NCBI GenBank assembly: GCA_024998625.1
Contig: JACOEL010000006.1
Span: 147,252-211,251 of the forward strand
Origin: Nitrospira sp.
GTDB taxonomy: Bacteria > Nitrospirota > Nitrospiria > Nitrospirales > Nitrospiraceae
Direction: 5' to 3'
Length of the DNA stretch: 64,000 nucleotides
The notes below the pieces were generated by a model, which made no database searches, had not been told where the DNA came from, and saw only the letters and a list, made by a program, of their open reading frames with translations. The position numbers and the translations under genes are program-made. Positions 45,895 through 55,129 of the stretch are shown piece after piece. The first letter of the stretch is position 1, and every line of letters begins with the position of its first letter.

Positions 45895-46823
45895 TCCCAA
45901 AGGGTCGGAATGAGAAGAACAGTATCCGCATCGGGGTGGTGGGATTTGGGAAAGTAGGGCGGGCCTGCGCAGAATTGCTGCTCACGAGGAAGGATGCGTC
46001 TTTGGCGGCCATCGTTCGACGCCTCGACGGTCTTGCTCAGCCGTTGCCGGAGGTGTTCAGCAAGATTCCGGTCGTGTCGCACACGACGCAGGTGCACGAG
46101 ATGGATGCGGCGCTGTTGTGCGTCCCGATCGAGCAGGTCGAAGCGGCGGCCCACGGCTGTCTCCAGCATGGTCTCCCCATCATCGAATGCGCGCTATTGC
46201 ACGGAGGGGCGTTTCAAGCACATCGGGAAGCGATCGACCGGTTCGCTACTCGTTTTGATGCGCCGGCCATTGTGGGTGCCGGATGGGACCCGGGCGCGCT
46301 GTCTCTCATGCGCTCGCTGTTCGGGCTCCTCGCTCCGGAGGGTCAGAGCGAGATGAGGCATCGGGTGGCCGCGAGCCTTCATCATACGGCGATGGCCCGC
46401 CGGGTGGCCGGAGTCAAGGATGCGCTTTGCACGGAACAGGTTGCGGCAAACGGGACGTGGCAACGGTATGTCTATGTTGAGTTGGAGAAGGGAGGCGAGG
46501 CGGATCGCGTGGCCGCGGAGATTCGCGCCGATCCACTCTTCCTCGGAGAAGAGACGCTGGTCTTTCCGGTCGACAGTGTGGCCGCGCTCGAACAGGAAGG
46601 GCGCGGGGTCGCGCTTGAGCGGCGGAGTGCGCCTGGGTGTGCGGGGCATCAGCGGTTTCTCTTTGAAGCCCGCTTCGACGAAGCTATTCTCACGGCGCAC
46701 ATGATGCTGGCGGCCGCCCGTGCGTTGCCGGGGCTGAGCCCCGGCGCGCATTCCCTCCTCGATCTGCCCGTGAGCGCGTTGTGGGGAGAGCAGGCTCCCA
46801 ACGCGGAACGGGCATGGTTGTAG
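45888..46823 (+). CDS. Diaminopimelate dehydrogenase-like oxidoreductase
   Basis: A protein of about 311 residues with an N-terminal Rossmann NAD(P) site (IRIGVVGFGKVGRACAELL) and the layout of meso-diaminopimelate dehydrogenase: ALLCVPIEQVE, LPIIECALLHGG, VGAGWDPGALSLMR and HHTAMARRVAGVKDAL. In the family the GWDPG segment binds substrate. If active it would make diaminopimelate from tetrahydrodipicolinate in one NADPH-dependent step, for cell wall and lysine. The start is uncertain; GTG at 45888 overlaps the previous gene slightly, and ATG at 45849 is also in frame. Confidence 0.78.
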   Translation: MVIPKGRNEKNSIRIGVVGFGKVGRACAELLLTRKDASLAAIVRRLDGLAQPLPEVFSKIPVVSHTTQVHEMDAALLCVPIEQVEAAAHGCLQHGLPIIECALLHGGAFQAHREAIDRFATRFDAPAIVGAGWDPGALSLMRSLFGLLAPEGQSEMRHRVAASLHHTAMARRVAGVKDALCTEQVAANGTWQRYVYVELEKGGEADRVAAEIRADPLFLGEETLVFPVDSVAALEQEGRGVALERRSAPGCAGHQRFLFEARFDEAILTAHMMLAAARALPGLSPGAHSLLDLPVSALWGEQAPNAERAWL

Positions 46824-46863
46824 GTGCGGCTTATGCTTGCAGGATTCCGCGGAGGTACCGATA

Positions 46864-47589
46864 GTGCGAGACCAACAGATTCTCAAGGCAGTCCGTGCCG
46901 CATTCGAACATGAGCCCCGCATCAACTTACGCAAGTATCCCATTCAGATGGCGTTCGAGGAGGGGGTGCTCACTCTGGAAGGGGAAGTGGAGCATGTGGC
47001 AGCAAAGAAACTGGCGATGGAACGGGCGATTGCTGTTCCAGGGGTCACAGGCATCGTGGATCGACTGCACGTGACGCCTTCAACGCGCATGGGCGATGGC
47101 GCAATTCTGGATGCCGTGCGCAATGCGTTGCTACAGGAGCCCTGTTTACAGAACTGCACGATCCAAGTGAAACATAAGGGGACGTGGGAAACTGTCAGAG
47201 AGGTCACCGCGAATCCGCATGGAGTGATTCAAGTATCGGTCACGGATGGCGTCGTGCTCCTGGATGATCATGTCATCAGCCTCACTCAGAAGCGACAGGC
47301 CGGCCTGCTGGCCTGGTGGGTGCCTGGAAGTCGGGACGTCATCAATGGCATGGAGGTGGTTCCGCTGCAGGAAGACTCCGACGAGGATCTGGCGGAAGCC
47401 GTGCGTCTGGCGTTGAAAAAGGATCCCTTCGTGAATGTCGAGCGTATCCGCGTGACCGTCGAAAAGGCGGTAGTCACGCTGGAGGGTGATCTGCCCTCCT
47501 CTGCTCAGAAAGGCATGGCGGAATCTGATGCCTGGTATGTGTTCGGGGTAGATAAGGTCATCAATCGCCTCGAAGTGAGAACCCCATGA
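46864..47589 (+). CDS. Protein with three BON domains
   Basis: A 241-residue protein starting at GTG behind GGAGG. Three BON-type modules can be seen: LRKYPIQMAFEEGVLTLEG and GVTGIVDRLHV (about 15-70), a longer middle one with GVIQVSVTDGVVLLDDHV (about 85-170), and FVNVERIRVTVEKAVVTLEG with GVDKVINRLEV at the end. BON modules bind membranes or hydrophobic ligands and are found in stress proteins such as OsmY. No signal peptide is evident, so it seems cytoplasmic. Overlaps the slp-like gene by 4 bp. Confidence 0.85.
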   Translation: MRDQQILKAVRAAFEHEPRINLRKYPIQMAFEEGVLTLEGEVEHVAAKKLAMERAIAVPGVTGIVDRLHVTPSTRMGDGAILDAVRNALLQEPCLQNCTIQVKHKGTWETVREVTANPHGVIQVSVTDGVVLLDDHVISLTQKRQAGLLAWWVPGSRDVINGMEVVPLQEDSDEDLAEAVRLALKKDPFVNVERIRVTVEKAVVTLEGDLPSSAQKGMAESDAWYVFGVDKVINRLEVRTP

Positions 47590-48113
47590 AGCGTTCCTGG
47601 GCAGTCACGTTGCTGACGTTGTGGGTTGCGGGGGGCGCTATGACCGGTTGCATAGGCGCGGCGGTGATCCCGCCGAATCTGGAGGCGCGCGTTGATCGCA
47701 ACCTGTCGTTCGATCAACTGAAAGAAGCGCCTGCCTCGTACCAAGGTCGTTTCGTCGTAGCCGGGGGGAGTGTGTTGGCCGCCAGGCGATTGAAGGATGC
47801 CACTCGCATTGAAGTGCTCCAGTTACCGCTTGATGGTTCACTTGAGCCGACGGGGCGTCCGATCGAGTCGCGCGGACGTTTTCTTGCGTTTCAAAAGGCG
47901 TTCCTAGACCCGGCCGCGCTTCCGCCCGGGACCCGCGTGACGGTGGTCGGAGAAGTAACGGGAGCGGTCACGCTTGTGCTTGATGACATCGAGTATGCTT
48001 ATCCGGCATTGGACGTTCACGCGATTACGATTTGGCCGGTCCACGTGCCGACTTCCTGGTACCGTCCGTTTCCGTATTTCGGCGCCTATTGGGGACCCTA
48101 TTGGGTTCCATGA
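47586..48113 (+). CDS. Slp-family outer-membrane lipoprotein
   Basis: A 175-residue lipoprotein (signal LLTLWVAGGAMTGC, Cys22) with the Slp pattern (PF03843): LSFDQLKEAPASYQGRFVVAGG, RIEVLQLPL, SRGRFLAFQKAFLDP and VTVVGEVTG. The tail is aromatic (SWYRPFPYFGAYWGPYW). In enteric bacteria Slp is a starvation-induced outer-membrane lipoprotein. It overlaps both neighbours by 4 bp, so BON protein, Slp and phosphoribosyltransferase form one translationally coupled group. Confidence 0.85.
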   Translation: MKRSWAVTLLTLWVAGGAMTGCIGAAVIPPNLEARVDRNLSFDQLKEAPASYQGRFVVAGGSVLAARRLKDATRIEVLQLPLDGSLEPTGRPIESRGRFLAFQKAFLDPAALPPGTRVTVVGEVTGAVTLVLDDIEYAYPALDVHAITIWPVHVPTSWYRPFPYFGAYWGPYWVP

Positions 48114-48808
48114 GCATGAGCGAGGGAATCATCATGGCCAAAGGTGAGGGGGCCGGATTTCGAGATCGTCGGGACGCCGGCCGCCAGCTTGCCCGGGCGC
48201 TCATGGGATACAAGGGAGCGAAGGCCACGATCGTGCTGGCGCTGCCGCGCGGAGGAGTCGTGATCGGGTACGAGGTGAGTCTCCTGCTCCGGTTGCCGCT
48301 GGATGTGCTCGTGGTTCGAAAGTTGGGAACGCCCTTGAATCCCGAGTTGGCGATGGGTGCTCTGGCGGAGACGGGCTACCGGCATCTGAATACCGATGTC
48401 ATCACAACCTATGGCGTCACCGTCGAACAATTGGAAGAGGAGGTCGGCCGGCAACAACAGGAGATCCACCGGCGGATCGAAACGTACCGGGGAGGAAGGC
48501 CTCTTCCACCGCTGAAGGGGCAGACCGTGATTGTGGTGGATGATGGGATTGCGACGGGAGCCACGTTCTATGCGTCGTTGGCCGCGCTGCGCACCGCGAA
48601 GGTCGCGCGTGTGGTGGCGGCGGTGCCGGTCGCGCCGCCGGAGGCATCGGACGAGCTCAAGAAGAAGGTGGATGAGGCGGTGATCCTCCAGATGCCGTCC
48701 TGGTTCTTTGGCATCAGCCAATTCTATGAATCGTTCCCTCAGGTCGAGGATGAGGAAGTCCTCGCTTGTTTAGAGACCGTGCGGGAAGCCCTGTCGAGCG
48801 GCAAATGA
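48110..48808 (+). CDS. Phosphoribosyltransferase-domain protein, second copy
   Basis: A protein of about 232 residues, paralogue of 3494-4147. The PRPP loop reads VIVVDDGIATGATF, and the N-terminal LALPRGGVVIGYEVS and LVVRKLGTPLNPELAMGA match. ATG 48110 overlaps the slp stop (ATGA) and is taken as the start; ATG 48134 is possible. The same helper genes (lipoprotein, stress proteins) surround both copies. Confidence 0.85.
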   Translation: MSMSEGIIMAKGEGAGFRDRRDAGRQLARALMGYKGAKATIVLALPRGGVVIGYEVSLLLRLPLDVLVVRKLGTPLNPELAMGALAETGYRHLNTDVITTYGVTVEQLEEEVGRQQQEIHRRIETYRGGRPLPPLKGQTVIVVDDGIATGATFYASLAALRTAKVARVVAAVPVAPPEASDELKKKVDEAVILQMPSWFFGISQFYESFPQVEDEEVLACLETVREALSSGK

Positions 48809-48877
48809 TCAGCCGGATGATGTGAGAATCTGGCCGTGCTGCACGGCATGGAGTAGAAGCAGAAAAAGGAGTAGGCC

Positions 48878-49339
48878 ATGGCGTTTGAACTGACCAGTGG
48901 CGCTTTCACGGAAGGGGCGCTCATTCCGAATAAGCATACCTGTGAGGGAGAGGACCTGTCGCCGCCCTTGCGCTGGAGCAACCCCCCGCCGGGAACGCGC
49001 AGCTTCGTGCTCATCGCCGACGATCCCGATGCGCCGGCCGGCACGTGGGTTCATTGGGTCATATTCAATATCCCCATCGATGTTCGCGGATTGGCGGAAG
49101 GTCTTCCTGCTCAGGAGACCTTGCCGAATGACGCGCAGCAGGGTCTCAACGACTCCAAGCGAGTGGGTTATGGCGGCCCCTGCCCCCCGCCGGGAAAGCC
49201 CCATCGTTACTACTTCAAGCTCTACGCGTTGGACCATGATCTGAATCTAAAGCCGCGAGCGACCAAGGCCCAGGTTGTCGATGCGATGAAGGGCCACGTG
49301 CTGGCCGAAACTCAATTGATGGGACGGTTCGGGCGATAG
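48878..49339 (+). CDS. YbhB/YbcL-type PEBP (Raf kinase inhibitor-like) protein
   Basis: A 153-residue phosphatidylethanolamine-binding-protein homologue: CEGEDLSPPLRWSNPPPGTRS, IADDPDAPAGTWVHWVIFNIP and GYGGPCPPPGKPHRYYFKLYALD are all family marks and include the ligand-pocket Asp and His. Strong AAGGAG site. Bacterial members are cytoplasmic or exported and their ligands are mostly unknown. Confidence 0.93.
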   Translation: MAFELTSGAFTEGALIPNKHTCEGEDLSPPLRWSNPPPGTRSFVLIADDPDAPAGTWVHWVIFNIPIDVRGLAEGLPAQETLPNDAQQGLNDSKRVGYGGPCPPPGKPHRYYFKLYALDHDLNLKPRATKAQVVDAMKGHVLAETQLMGRFGR

Positions 49340-49410
49340 CACCTGTGCCAGACCCTATGGCTTAGTGTGTCAGGATGCGGGACTGGGCATGAGCGGCTGC
49401 TGCGGGCCCC

Positions 49411-49764
49411 CTACTTGTGGCGCTCGTGAAGCGTGATGTGGTTGCCGTCCTGGTCTTCGATCACCGCCATGCGGCAGACCGGGGTGTCAAATGTTTCGGT
49501 GACGAATGACACGGCCCGCTCTTTCATTTTGTGGACATACCCGTCGAGATCCGAGACCTCAAACGCCACGACGGCTCCTTTCGCTCCAGGAACATGCCCC
49601 ATGTCCGTGGTGGTGATCGCAAAGGTTGAGCCCGCGACATCGTACTCCACCCAGACGTCCTGGTAGTTGTCGCTTACCCGCAAGCCGAGTATCTGCTCGT
49701 AAAAGGCTCTGGCCCGAGCCATATCCGAAACGGGATAGACCGTAAAGGCCATCGAGGTAATCAT
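49411..49764 (-). CDS. Glyoxalase/VOC-superfamily protein, 117 residues
   Basis: One VOC domain: TVYPVSDMARARAFYEQILGL at the start and MAVIEDQDGNHITLHE at the end, with the metal-site Glu. Likely a homodimer. Its substrate is unknown. Not close to the VOC gene at 18267 in sequence or length. Convergent with the PEBP gene. Confidence 0.85.
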   Translation of the reverse strand: MITSMAFTVYPVSDMARARAFYEQILGLRVSDNYQDVWVEYDVAGSTFAITTTDMGHVPGAKGAVVAFEVSDLDGYVHKMKERAVSFVTETFDTPVCRMAVIEDQDGNHITLHERHK

Positions 49765-49824
49765 TGATGGACTCCTTTCAGGACGGGAATCACTGGAGGG
49801 GTCTCGTCCCGACCCAGAAGCGGC

Positions 49825-50073
49825 TTATACCGGGGGCATCTGGCTCAGGATTTCTCGCTCGGCCTCCAGCCAATCATCCAGCGCGCAGCCGTGCCGGTAC
49901 CCATGCTCCGCATAGCGCTCATAGGCTCGTTTGGCAATCAGTGCGTTCAGGTCATCGGAGGTCGATGCCGGCTGAGCTTGGGATGAACGTGCGGCTCCCG
50001 AAGGCTTTGCCGCTGTCCGCTCAGAGGCCTGTCGCCTCTGTCCTGGGTTGTCGTGTGGGAATGGGGTCAGCAT
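49825..50073 (-). CDS. DUF2934 protein, copy 2
   Basis: An 82-residue protein. The C-terminal motif is IAKRAYERYAEHGYRHGCALDDWLEAERE, nearly identical to the one at 35145. The N-terminal half is again disordered and differs. Lies 15 bp after the sugar nucleotidyltransferase gene, as in copy 1. Confidence 0.82.
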   Translation of the reverse strand: MLTPFPHDNPGQRRQASERTAAKPSGAARSSQAQPASTSDDLNALIAKRAYERYAEHGYRHGCALDDWLEAEREILSQMPPV

Positions 50074-50088
50074 GGGCCTCTCCTTGCA

Positions 50089-51084
50089 TCATGGTTGGAC
50101 GGTCGGTTCAGGGCTGGCACCAATGAGCGGTTCCGGTGCGACGGGGCGGTCGAGACATTCGAGAGGAAATGCGGGGATGCGACCGATTCGACGTAGGGTC
50201 TCCGCAACCCTGGCCGGTTGGCCCCAGTCACTCCAGAGGACATCGTGGAGCTCAATCACTGCCGCCGAATCGGCGGCCTGTTGGAGCAGGGTGGTCGATA
50301 GATTGTACGACGGCATGTCGTCATAGATTGCGTCGAGAACAGCGGCTTCCTGCGGCTGTCCGATCACCTGTCTGAGCTGTTCAAAGCGGAGCATGAGGTC
50401 GGGGAAACATCGCGTCCCGATTTGCCACAGCAACTCGGCTCGGGCGGCAAACACAAAGGTATTCCACAATGCGCCATGGCGGAGGGCATCGTCGGCCTGC
50501 CCCATGGTGGGTTTTTCCATAAAGGAATCGACCCTCCGTACCGGTGCTCCGCCGGTGGAAGAGAGCCGTTCGCCAGGCAGGATCCATCCATACTCCATTT
50601 CGAGTCGGTCCGGCCGGACACCCAAGAGGACAAGACGATCAAGCATCGCCTGCGCCACATCGGTGATACGTCGTACGGCTTTCAGAAAGCGGTCCTCGGG
50701 ATGCACGAAGTGATCGGATGGAAAGATGACCACCGTCGCGTCTGGGGCTCGGGCATGAATGTAGGTTAATGGCAGGAAGACCCCGGCAGCCGTCTCGCAG
50801 TTGCGAGGCTGGTAGATGATCTGTCCGATAGTTCGCCCCTGTAGCTGTGTGAGGATTTCGTCGCGATGATCACGTCCCACCACGGCGACGATTCGCCCCG
50901 GGTCCGTCACCAAGGCCGCGCGATCCACCGTATGTTGAAACAGGGAGCGGGAACCGACGAAGGCGCAATACTGTTTGGGCCGGTTGAATCCTAGCCAGCG
51001 ATGAACGAGTGGCTGCATCCTGGTGCCTTCGCCCCCCGCAAGAACGATGGCCCAGCGGGAAGAGGGTGGATGTTGCTGATCCAT
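50089..51084 (-). CDS. Sugar-phosphate nucleotidyltransferase (mannose-1-phosphate guanylyltransferase-like), copy 2
   Basis: A 331-residue paralogue of 35402-36400. The signature AIVLAGGEGTRMQPLVHRW is canonical here, with RPKQYCAFVGSRSLFQHTVDRA and VVIFPSDHFVHPEDRF following. It should join a sugar 1-phosphate to GTP or another NTP to make a nucleotide sugar for glycan or compatible-solute synthesis. No glycan synthesis genes are nearby. Confidence 0.83.
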   Translation of the reverse strand: MDQQHPPSSRWAIVLAGGEGTRMQPLVHRWLGFNRPKQYCAFVGSRSLFQHTVDRAALVTDPGRIVAVVGRDHRDEILTQLQGRTIGQIIYQPRNCETAAGVFLPLTYIHARAPDATVVIFPSDHFVHPEDRFLKAVRRITDVAQAMLDRLVLLGVRPDRLEMEYGWILPGERLSSTGGAPVRRVDSFMEKPTMGQADDALRHGALWNTFVFAARAELLWQIGTRCFPDLMLRFEQLRQVIGQPQEAAVLDAIYDDMPSYNLSTTLLQQAADSAAVIELHDVLWSDWGQPARVAETLRRIGRIPAFPLECLDRPVAPEPLIGASPEPTVQP

Positions 51085-51562
51085 GACGTTCCTTTGACTG
51101 GGTTTGGTGGTCAGGAAGTGGAGGTGCGATCGGGTAAGATTCTATTGTCCGAAACTTGCCGCACATTACAAAGCGGCGCACTGGCGATGAAAAGCAAAAG
51201 CGAGGCCAGCAAGAGTGCGAAGGCTTGCATGCGGTCTCTGGTGTAAACGCACAACGCTCTCTGTGTGTAGGTTCTATGAGCCGGTGGAGATGTGGGGAAC
51301 TCCGCGACAGAACCAGAGAGCCGGGCTGTAGAAAAAAGTCCCAGGTCACTGTCATGGATGAGAATGCCTTCGTAGAGAAAGCGCCGGTCCTGAAGCAGGG
51401 GCCGCCAGCTGATCTGATGGGGATCGGGACCGTCGTCATTCAATCCCGGCAGGACGACGCAGTCATCCAGTTCCGCGGCCTGTTTGATCCGGAGGACGTG
51501 AAACAAAAGGCTTCAGGCCGCGTTGATGAGGCGGCCTGCCTGAGGAATGAGCGGGGAGATGG
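51085..51562. other. Gap of about 480 bp
   Basis: Open frames exist on both strands (for example 51111-51506 minus and 51156-51578 plus) but neither has a ribosome site or family motif, and they contradict each other. Nothing else was seen. Divergent promoters for the flanking genes are expected. Confidence 0.45.
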
Positions 51563-52552
51563 ATGCGACTCGCATTGACCGGCGATGTGATGCTGGGACG
51601 GATGGTGGATGAGCACATGATCCAGAACCGGTCCCTGCGTCCTGAAGCCCTGTGGGGCGACATCCTCCCAGTGATGCTGAAGGCCGACTGCCGCTTGATC
51701 AATCTGGAATGTGTGATCAGTAGCCAGGGAGAGGCCTGGCATCCGGCTACCAAGGCATTTCATTTTCGTGCCCACCCTCGCGCGGTGGATGTTCTGCGGG
51801 CAGCCAGGATCGATGGCGTGACGCTTGCGAATAATCATGTGCTGGATTACGGACCTGACGCGCTACTGGATTGCGTGAACTTGCTCGACCGGGCCGGCAT
51901 CAAACGGACCGGGGCCGGCGCGATGCTGGAGGAGGCGCTTGCCCCGGCCGTCTTCGCATTGCCAGAAGCCTCTGTCGCCGTGCTTTCCTTGACTGACAAC
52001 GAGCCGGAGTGGGAGGCGACAAGCAGGAAGCCCGGCGTGAACTACGTCGCATACAACGACCGCGGGTTGGTGGAACCCTACCAGTCGCGCACGGCACAGG
52101 TGCTCTCGTCAGCACGGAGACAAGCGGAGCTGGTGATCGTCAGTGCGCATGTCGGTCCCAATTGGGGCGCCCCCTCTCGCGCGATGAAGGCGCTGGCTCA
52201 TCAGCTTCTCGACATGGGAGCGGATCTGTATTGGGGGCATTCCAATCACGCCCCTCAGGGAATTGAACTATATAGAGGAAAGGCCATCGTCTATTCCGCC
52301 GGGGACTTCATCGACGACTACATGGTCGACCGGGACGAGCGCAACGACCTGTCATTCCTGTTCATGCTGGATGTGGAGAAGGGGCGCGTCCGACGGATCT
52401 CGTTGCATCCGGTCCGGATCGAGGATCTCGGAGTCAGGCGGGCCAAAGATGAGGAATGGCAGTTCCTCGCACGAAGCATGCAGGCCAAGTGCAGGGCCTT
52501 TGGAACCTTCATGGGCATCGAGGGGCAGATCGGAACGGTCCAGGTGAAGTAA
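51563..52552 (+). CDS. CapA/PgsA-type metallophosphatase-like protein
   Basis: A 329-residue protein of the PF09587 family: [14 protein letters not shown] (metal Asp), [28 protein letters not shown] and [17 protein letters not shown]. These are the five metal-site motifs of the calcineurin-like CapA fold. CapA proteins take part in poly-gamma-glutamate capsule making, but this protein has no membrane anchor and no CapB/C partners, so it may be a free phosphatase. Followed by archease at 29 bp. Confidence 0.85.
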   Translation: MRLALTGDVMLGRMVDEHMIQNRSLRPEALWGDILPVMLKADCRLINLECVISSQGEAWHPATKAFHFRAHPRAVDVLRAARIDGVTLANNHVLDYGPDALLDCVNLLDRAGIKRTGAGAMLEEALAPAVFALPEASVAVLSLTDNEPEWEATSRKPGVNYVAYNDRGLVEPYQSRTAQVLSSARRQAELVIVSAHVGPNWGAPSRAMKALAHQLLDMGADLYWGHSNHAPQGIELYRGKAIVYSAGDFIDDYMVDRDERNDLSFLFMLDVEKGRVRRISLHPVRIEDLGVRRAKDEEWQFLARSMQAKCRAFGTFMGIEGQIGTVQVK

Positions 52553-52581
52553 CCGGCATCGCTTCAGCGGAGTCATCGAGT

Positions 52582-53025
52582 ATGCAACCCCTTCGTCCCG
52601 AGACAGTGCCAAGAAGCTGGGAGCATTTCCCGCACCAGGCCGATATCGGTGTGCGAGGGATCGGCGCCACCAAGGAGACGGCGTTTGAACGAGCGGCGCA
52701 GGCTTTGACGGCCGTGATCACTGATCCGGAGTCTGTCGCTCCGACACAATCGGTGCCGATCGTCTGTGAGGCGCCCGATGATGAGTTGCTGCTGGTCGAT
52801 TGGCTGAATGCCCTCGTCTACGAAATGGCCACGCGGAAGATGCTGTTCAGCCGATTCAACGTTCACTTCAACGACCATTCGTTACACGCGACGGCATGGG
52901 GAGAACCGATCGAGGTAGCGAGACATCAACCGGCCGTTGAAGTGAAAGGCGCGACTTATACCGAGCTGTCGGTGAAGCAGGATGAGCGGGGGCGGTGGGT
53001 CGTGCAATGCGTGGTGGATGTATAG
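52582..53025 (+). CDS. Archease
   Basis: A 147-residue archease (PF01951): [27 protein letters not shown] with the conserved His-x-Ala-Asp, [20 protein letters not shown] and the acidic C-terminus. Archease speeds RtcB RNA ligase by helping form the guanylylated intermediate. It sits directly before the rtcB-like gene, the usual order, with 24 bp between. Confidence 0.93.
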   Translation: MQPLRPETVPRSWEHFPHQADIGVRGIGATKETAFERAAQALTAVITDPESVAPTQSVPIVCEAPDDELLLVDWLNALVYEMATRKMLFSRFNVHFNDHSLHATAWGEPIEVARHQPAVEVKGATYTELSVKQDERGRWVVQCVVDV

Positions 53026-53049
53026 ATCGCACTAAGAAATGAGGCAGTG

Positions 53050-54021
53050 ATGGATCTCAATCAGTTGAAACGACCGCACGAGGATTTGGAGTTCATCGAA
53101 GAGCAGGGCTGCATGGCCGGCGCCAAGCCGGACTGCGTGTCGGATTACGCCAAGAAGCGCCAGCAGGATGAAATGGGGACGCTCGGCTCAGGGAACCACT
53201 ACCTCGAAGCGCAACAGGTGGTGCAGCTCTTTGATACAGCCGCGGCGTCGGTCTTTGGATTTCGCGGAGGCGACCTCGTCGTGAGCATCCATTGCGGCTC
53301 GCGTGGACTCGGCCATCAGATCGGCACGGAGTTTCTCAAGAGCATGGCCATCAGCGCGGCCCGCTACCACATCGAACTGCCGGATCGCGAATTGGCGTCC
53401 GCCCCGATCAATTCGGAGGTGGGGCAGGCTTATCTCGGGGCGATGCGAGCAGGGATCAACTGCGCCCTCGCCAACCGTCAGATCGTTACGCACCTCGTCA
53501 GGCTGGTCTTCGCCGACTTTCTGCCACAGGCGACGCTCTCGTTGCTCTACGACGTCTCCCATAACACCTGCAAGGTCGAGGAGCATGTCATCGACGGGAT
53601 GCCCACTCGTCTGTTCGTCCATCGCAAAGGTGCCACGCGGGCCTTTGGTCCCGCCCATCCCGATATTCCTCCGTCCTTGCGAAGCGTGGGGCAGCCGGTT
53701 CTTATCGGCGGTACGATGGGAACGGCCTCGTATGTGCTGGTGGGCATGAAGGAGAGCATGTCGCTCGCGTTCGGGTCCGCCTGTCACGGAGCCGGTCGCA
53801 GCATGAGCCAGCATCAGGCGCTCAAGCAGTGGCATGGTCGCGACGTGGTGAAAGAGGTGGCGACGCGCGGCATCCTGATTCGTAGTCCGTCGCTCCGCAG
53901 GGTCGCTGAAGCAGCGCCCGGTGCCTATAAGGACGTCAGCGAAGTGGTCGATGCGGCAGATGAAGCGAATCTGGCCAGGAAGGTGGCCAGACTGGAACCG
54001 CTGGTGTGCGTAAAGGGTTAG
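53050..54021 (+). CDS. RtcB-type RNA ligase, N-terminally truncated
   Basis: A 323-residue protein matching only the C-terminal two-thirds of RtcB. Present: LGTLGSGNHYLE (Asn and His), VSIHCGSRGLGHQ, SHNTCKVEEH and GACHGAGRSMSQHQA with the guanylylated His. Missing: about 160 N-terminal residues, including the first metal site (the D-x-x-C-G motif). The frame opens cleanly at ATG 53050 behind GAGG, with only 24 bp before it back to archease, so the start of the gene has been lost by deletion and a new start has taken over. The protein is probably inactive as a ligase, or works by a different metal arrangement. Confidence 0.85.
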   Translation: MDLNQLKRPHEDLEFIEEQGCMAGAKPDCVSDYAKKRQQDEMGTLGSGNHYLEAQQVVQLFDTAAASVFGFRGGDLVVSIHCGSRGLGHQIGTEFLKSMAISAARYHIELPDRELASAPINSEVGQAYLGAMRAGINCALANRQIVTHLVRLVFADFLPQATLSLLYDVSHNTCKVEEHVIDGMPTRLFVHRKGATRAFGPAHPDIPPSLRSVGQPVLIGGTMGTASYVLVGMKESMSLAFGSACHGAGRSMSQHQALKQWHGRDVVKEVATRGILIRSPSLRRVAEAAPGAYKDVSEVVDAADEANLARKVARLEPLVCVKG

Positions 54022-54141
54022 GGCCGTGATTGCGAGAGACCGGTTCGTGGTCTCTCGCTGAAACGCCGGGTGCTTCTCCTCAAGACCAGGCGGCAGAGTG
54101 AGACCGCCGCCTTCAGTGCTGGTCTCCTATGCGGCCGGCCC

Positions 54142-55125
54142 ATGCGGTGGATCTCTACTCGAAGCGTGATGGTCGGAGTTCCGGCGGTGGTGCTGATTGG
54201 CGTTGGGTGGTTGTGGAGCGCGGAGATGGCCGCAGTCCAGTGGGAAGAGGGAACCGTGCGTGCAGAGCTTGCCGCGCTTGTGCGAACGCTGGCAGTCACC
54301 ATCGGTCCCAGGAGTTACAAGGATCCGGCCAATCTGAGCGCCACTGCCGATTTCATCTCCCAGCGCTTCGAATCGTTCGGCTACGAAGTCACGGAGCAGC
54401 CGTTTCAGGTCGAGGAATTGACGATCCGAAACATCATTGCCGAGCGGCGAGGAACGGAACGGCCCGACCGTGTGATTGTCATCGGAGCCCATTACGATAC
54501 GGTCGTCGGTTCACCGGGTGCGGACGACAATGCGAGTGGGATGGCGGTGCTGTTGGAACTCGCGCGGGTCCATGCAGAGACAGAGTTTCGGAAGACCGTC
54601 CGGTTCGTGGCCTTCACGTTGGAGGAACCGCCCTTTTTTCGCAGCCGGCACATGGGCAGCCGAATCTACGCCCGCTCCCTCAAGGAGCGGGGAGAGCAGG
54701 TCGAGGGGATGCTTTGTCTGGAATCGGTCGGCTACTATTCGCACGACAAGGGGAGCCAATCGTTCCCTTGGCTCGTCTTCTGGTTGCGCTGGCGTTATCC
54801 CACCACCGGCAACTTCATCACGATCGTCAGCAATGCCGAGTCCCAGCCGCTTCAGGCACAGGTCAGGGATGCACTGAAGGCCCACATGAGCTTACCGGTC
54901 GAAACCTACACCGGGCCTTGGTGGATTCCCGGCGTCGATTGGTCCGATCATGGATCGTTCTGGAACGAGGGCTACCCGGCCATCATGTTGACGGATACGG
55001 CCCTGTTCCGCAATCCTCATTACCATCGTCCGACGGATCAGCCGGAGACGCTGGACTATCAGGCCATGAGCGAGTTGGTGCGCGGCCTTGCCGGAGCCCT
55101 CACGGCGCTGGATGAGCGCCGGTGA
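54142..55125 (+). CDS. M28-family metallopeptidase, membrane-anchored
   Basis: A protein of about 327 residues with an N-terminal hydrophobic anchor (MVGVPAVVLIGVGWLWSA) and an M28 aminopeptidase domain. Zinc ligands are visible: His in GAHYDTV, Asp in GADDNASG, Glu pair in TLEEPPFF, and His in FRNPHYHRPTD. The catalytic domain would face the periplasm. Start is uncertain: GTG 54070 and ATG 54169 are also in frame, none with a good ribosome site. Confidence 0.82.
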   Translation: MRWISTRSVMVGVPAVVLIGVGWLWSAEMAAVQWEEGTVRAELAALVRTLAVTIGPRSYKDPANLSATADFISQRFESFGYEVTEQPFQVEELTIRNIIAERRGTERPDRVIVIGAHYDTVVGSPGADDNASGMAVLLELARVHAETEFRKTVRFVAFTLEEPPFFRSRHMGSRIYARSLKERGEQVEGMLCLESVGYYSHDKGSQSFPWLVFWLRWRYPTTGNFITIVSNAESQPLQAQVRDALKAHMSLPVETYTGPWWIPGVDWSDHGSFWNEGYPAIMLTDTALFRNPHYHRPTDQPETLDYQAMSELVRGLAGALTALDERR

Positions 55126-55129
55126 TCGG

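Noticed and set aside
51111..51578. Competing frames on both strands in the 480-bp gap before the capA-like gene
   Set aside because: They contradict each other, have no ribosome site and no family features.
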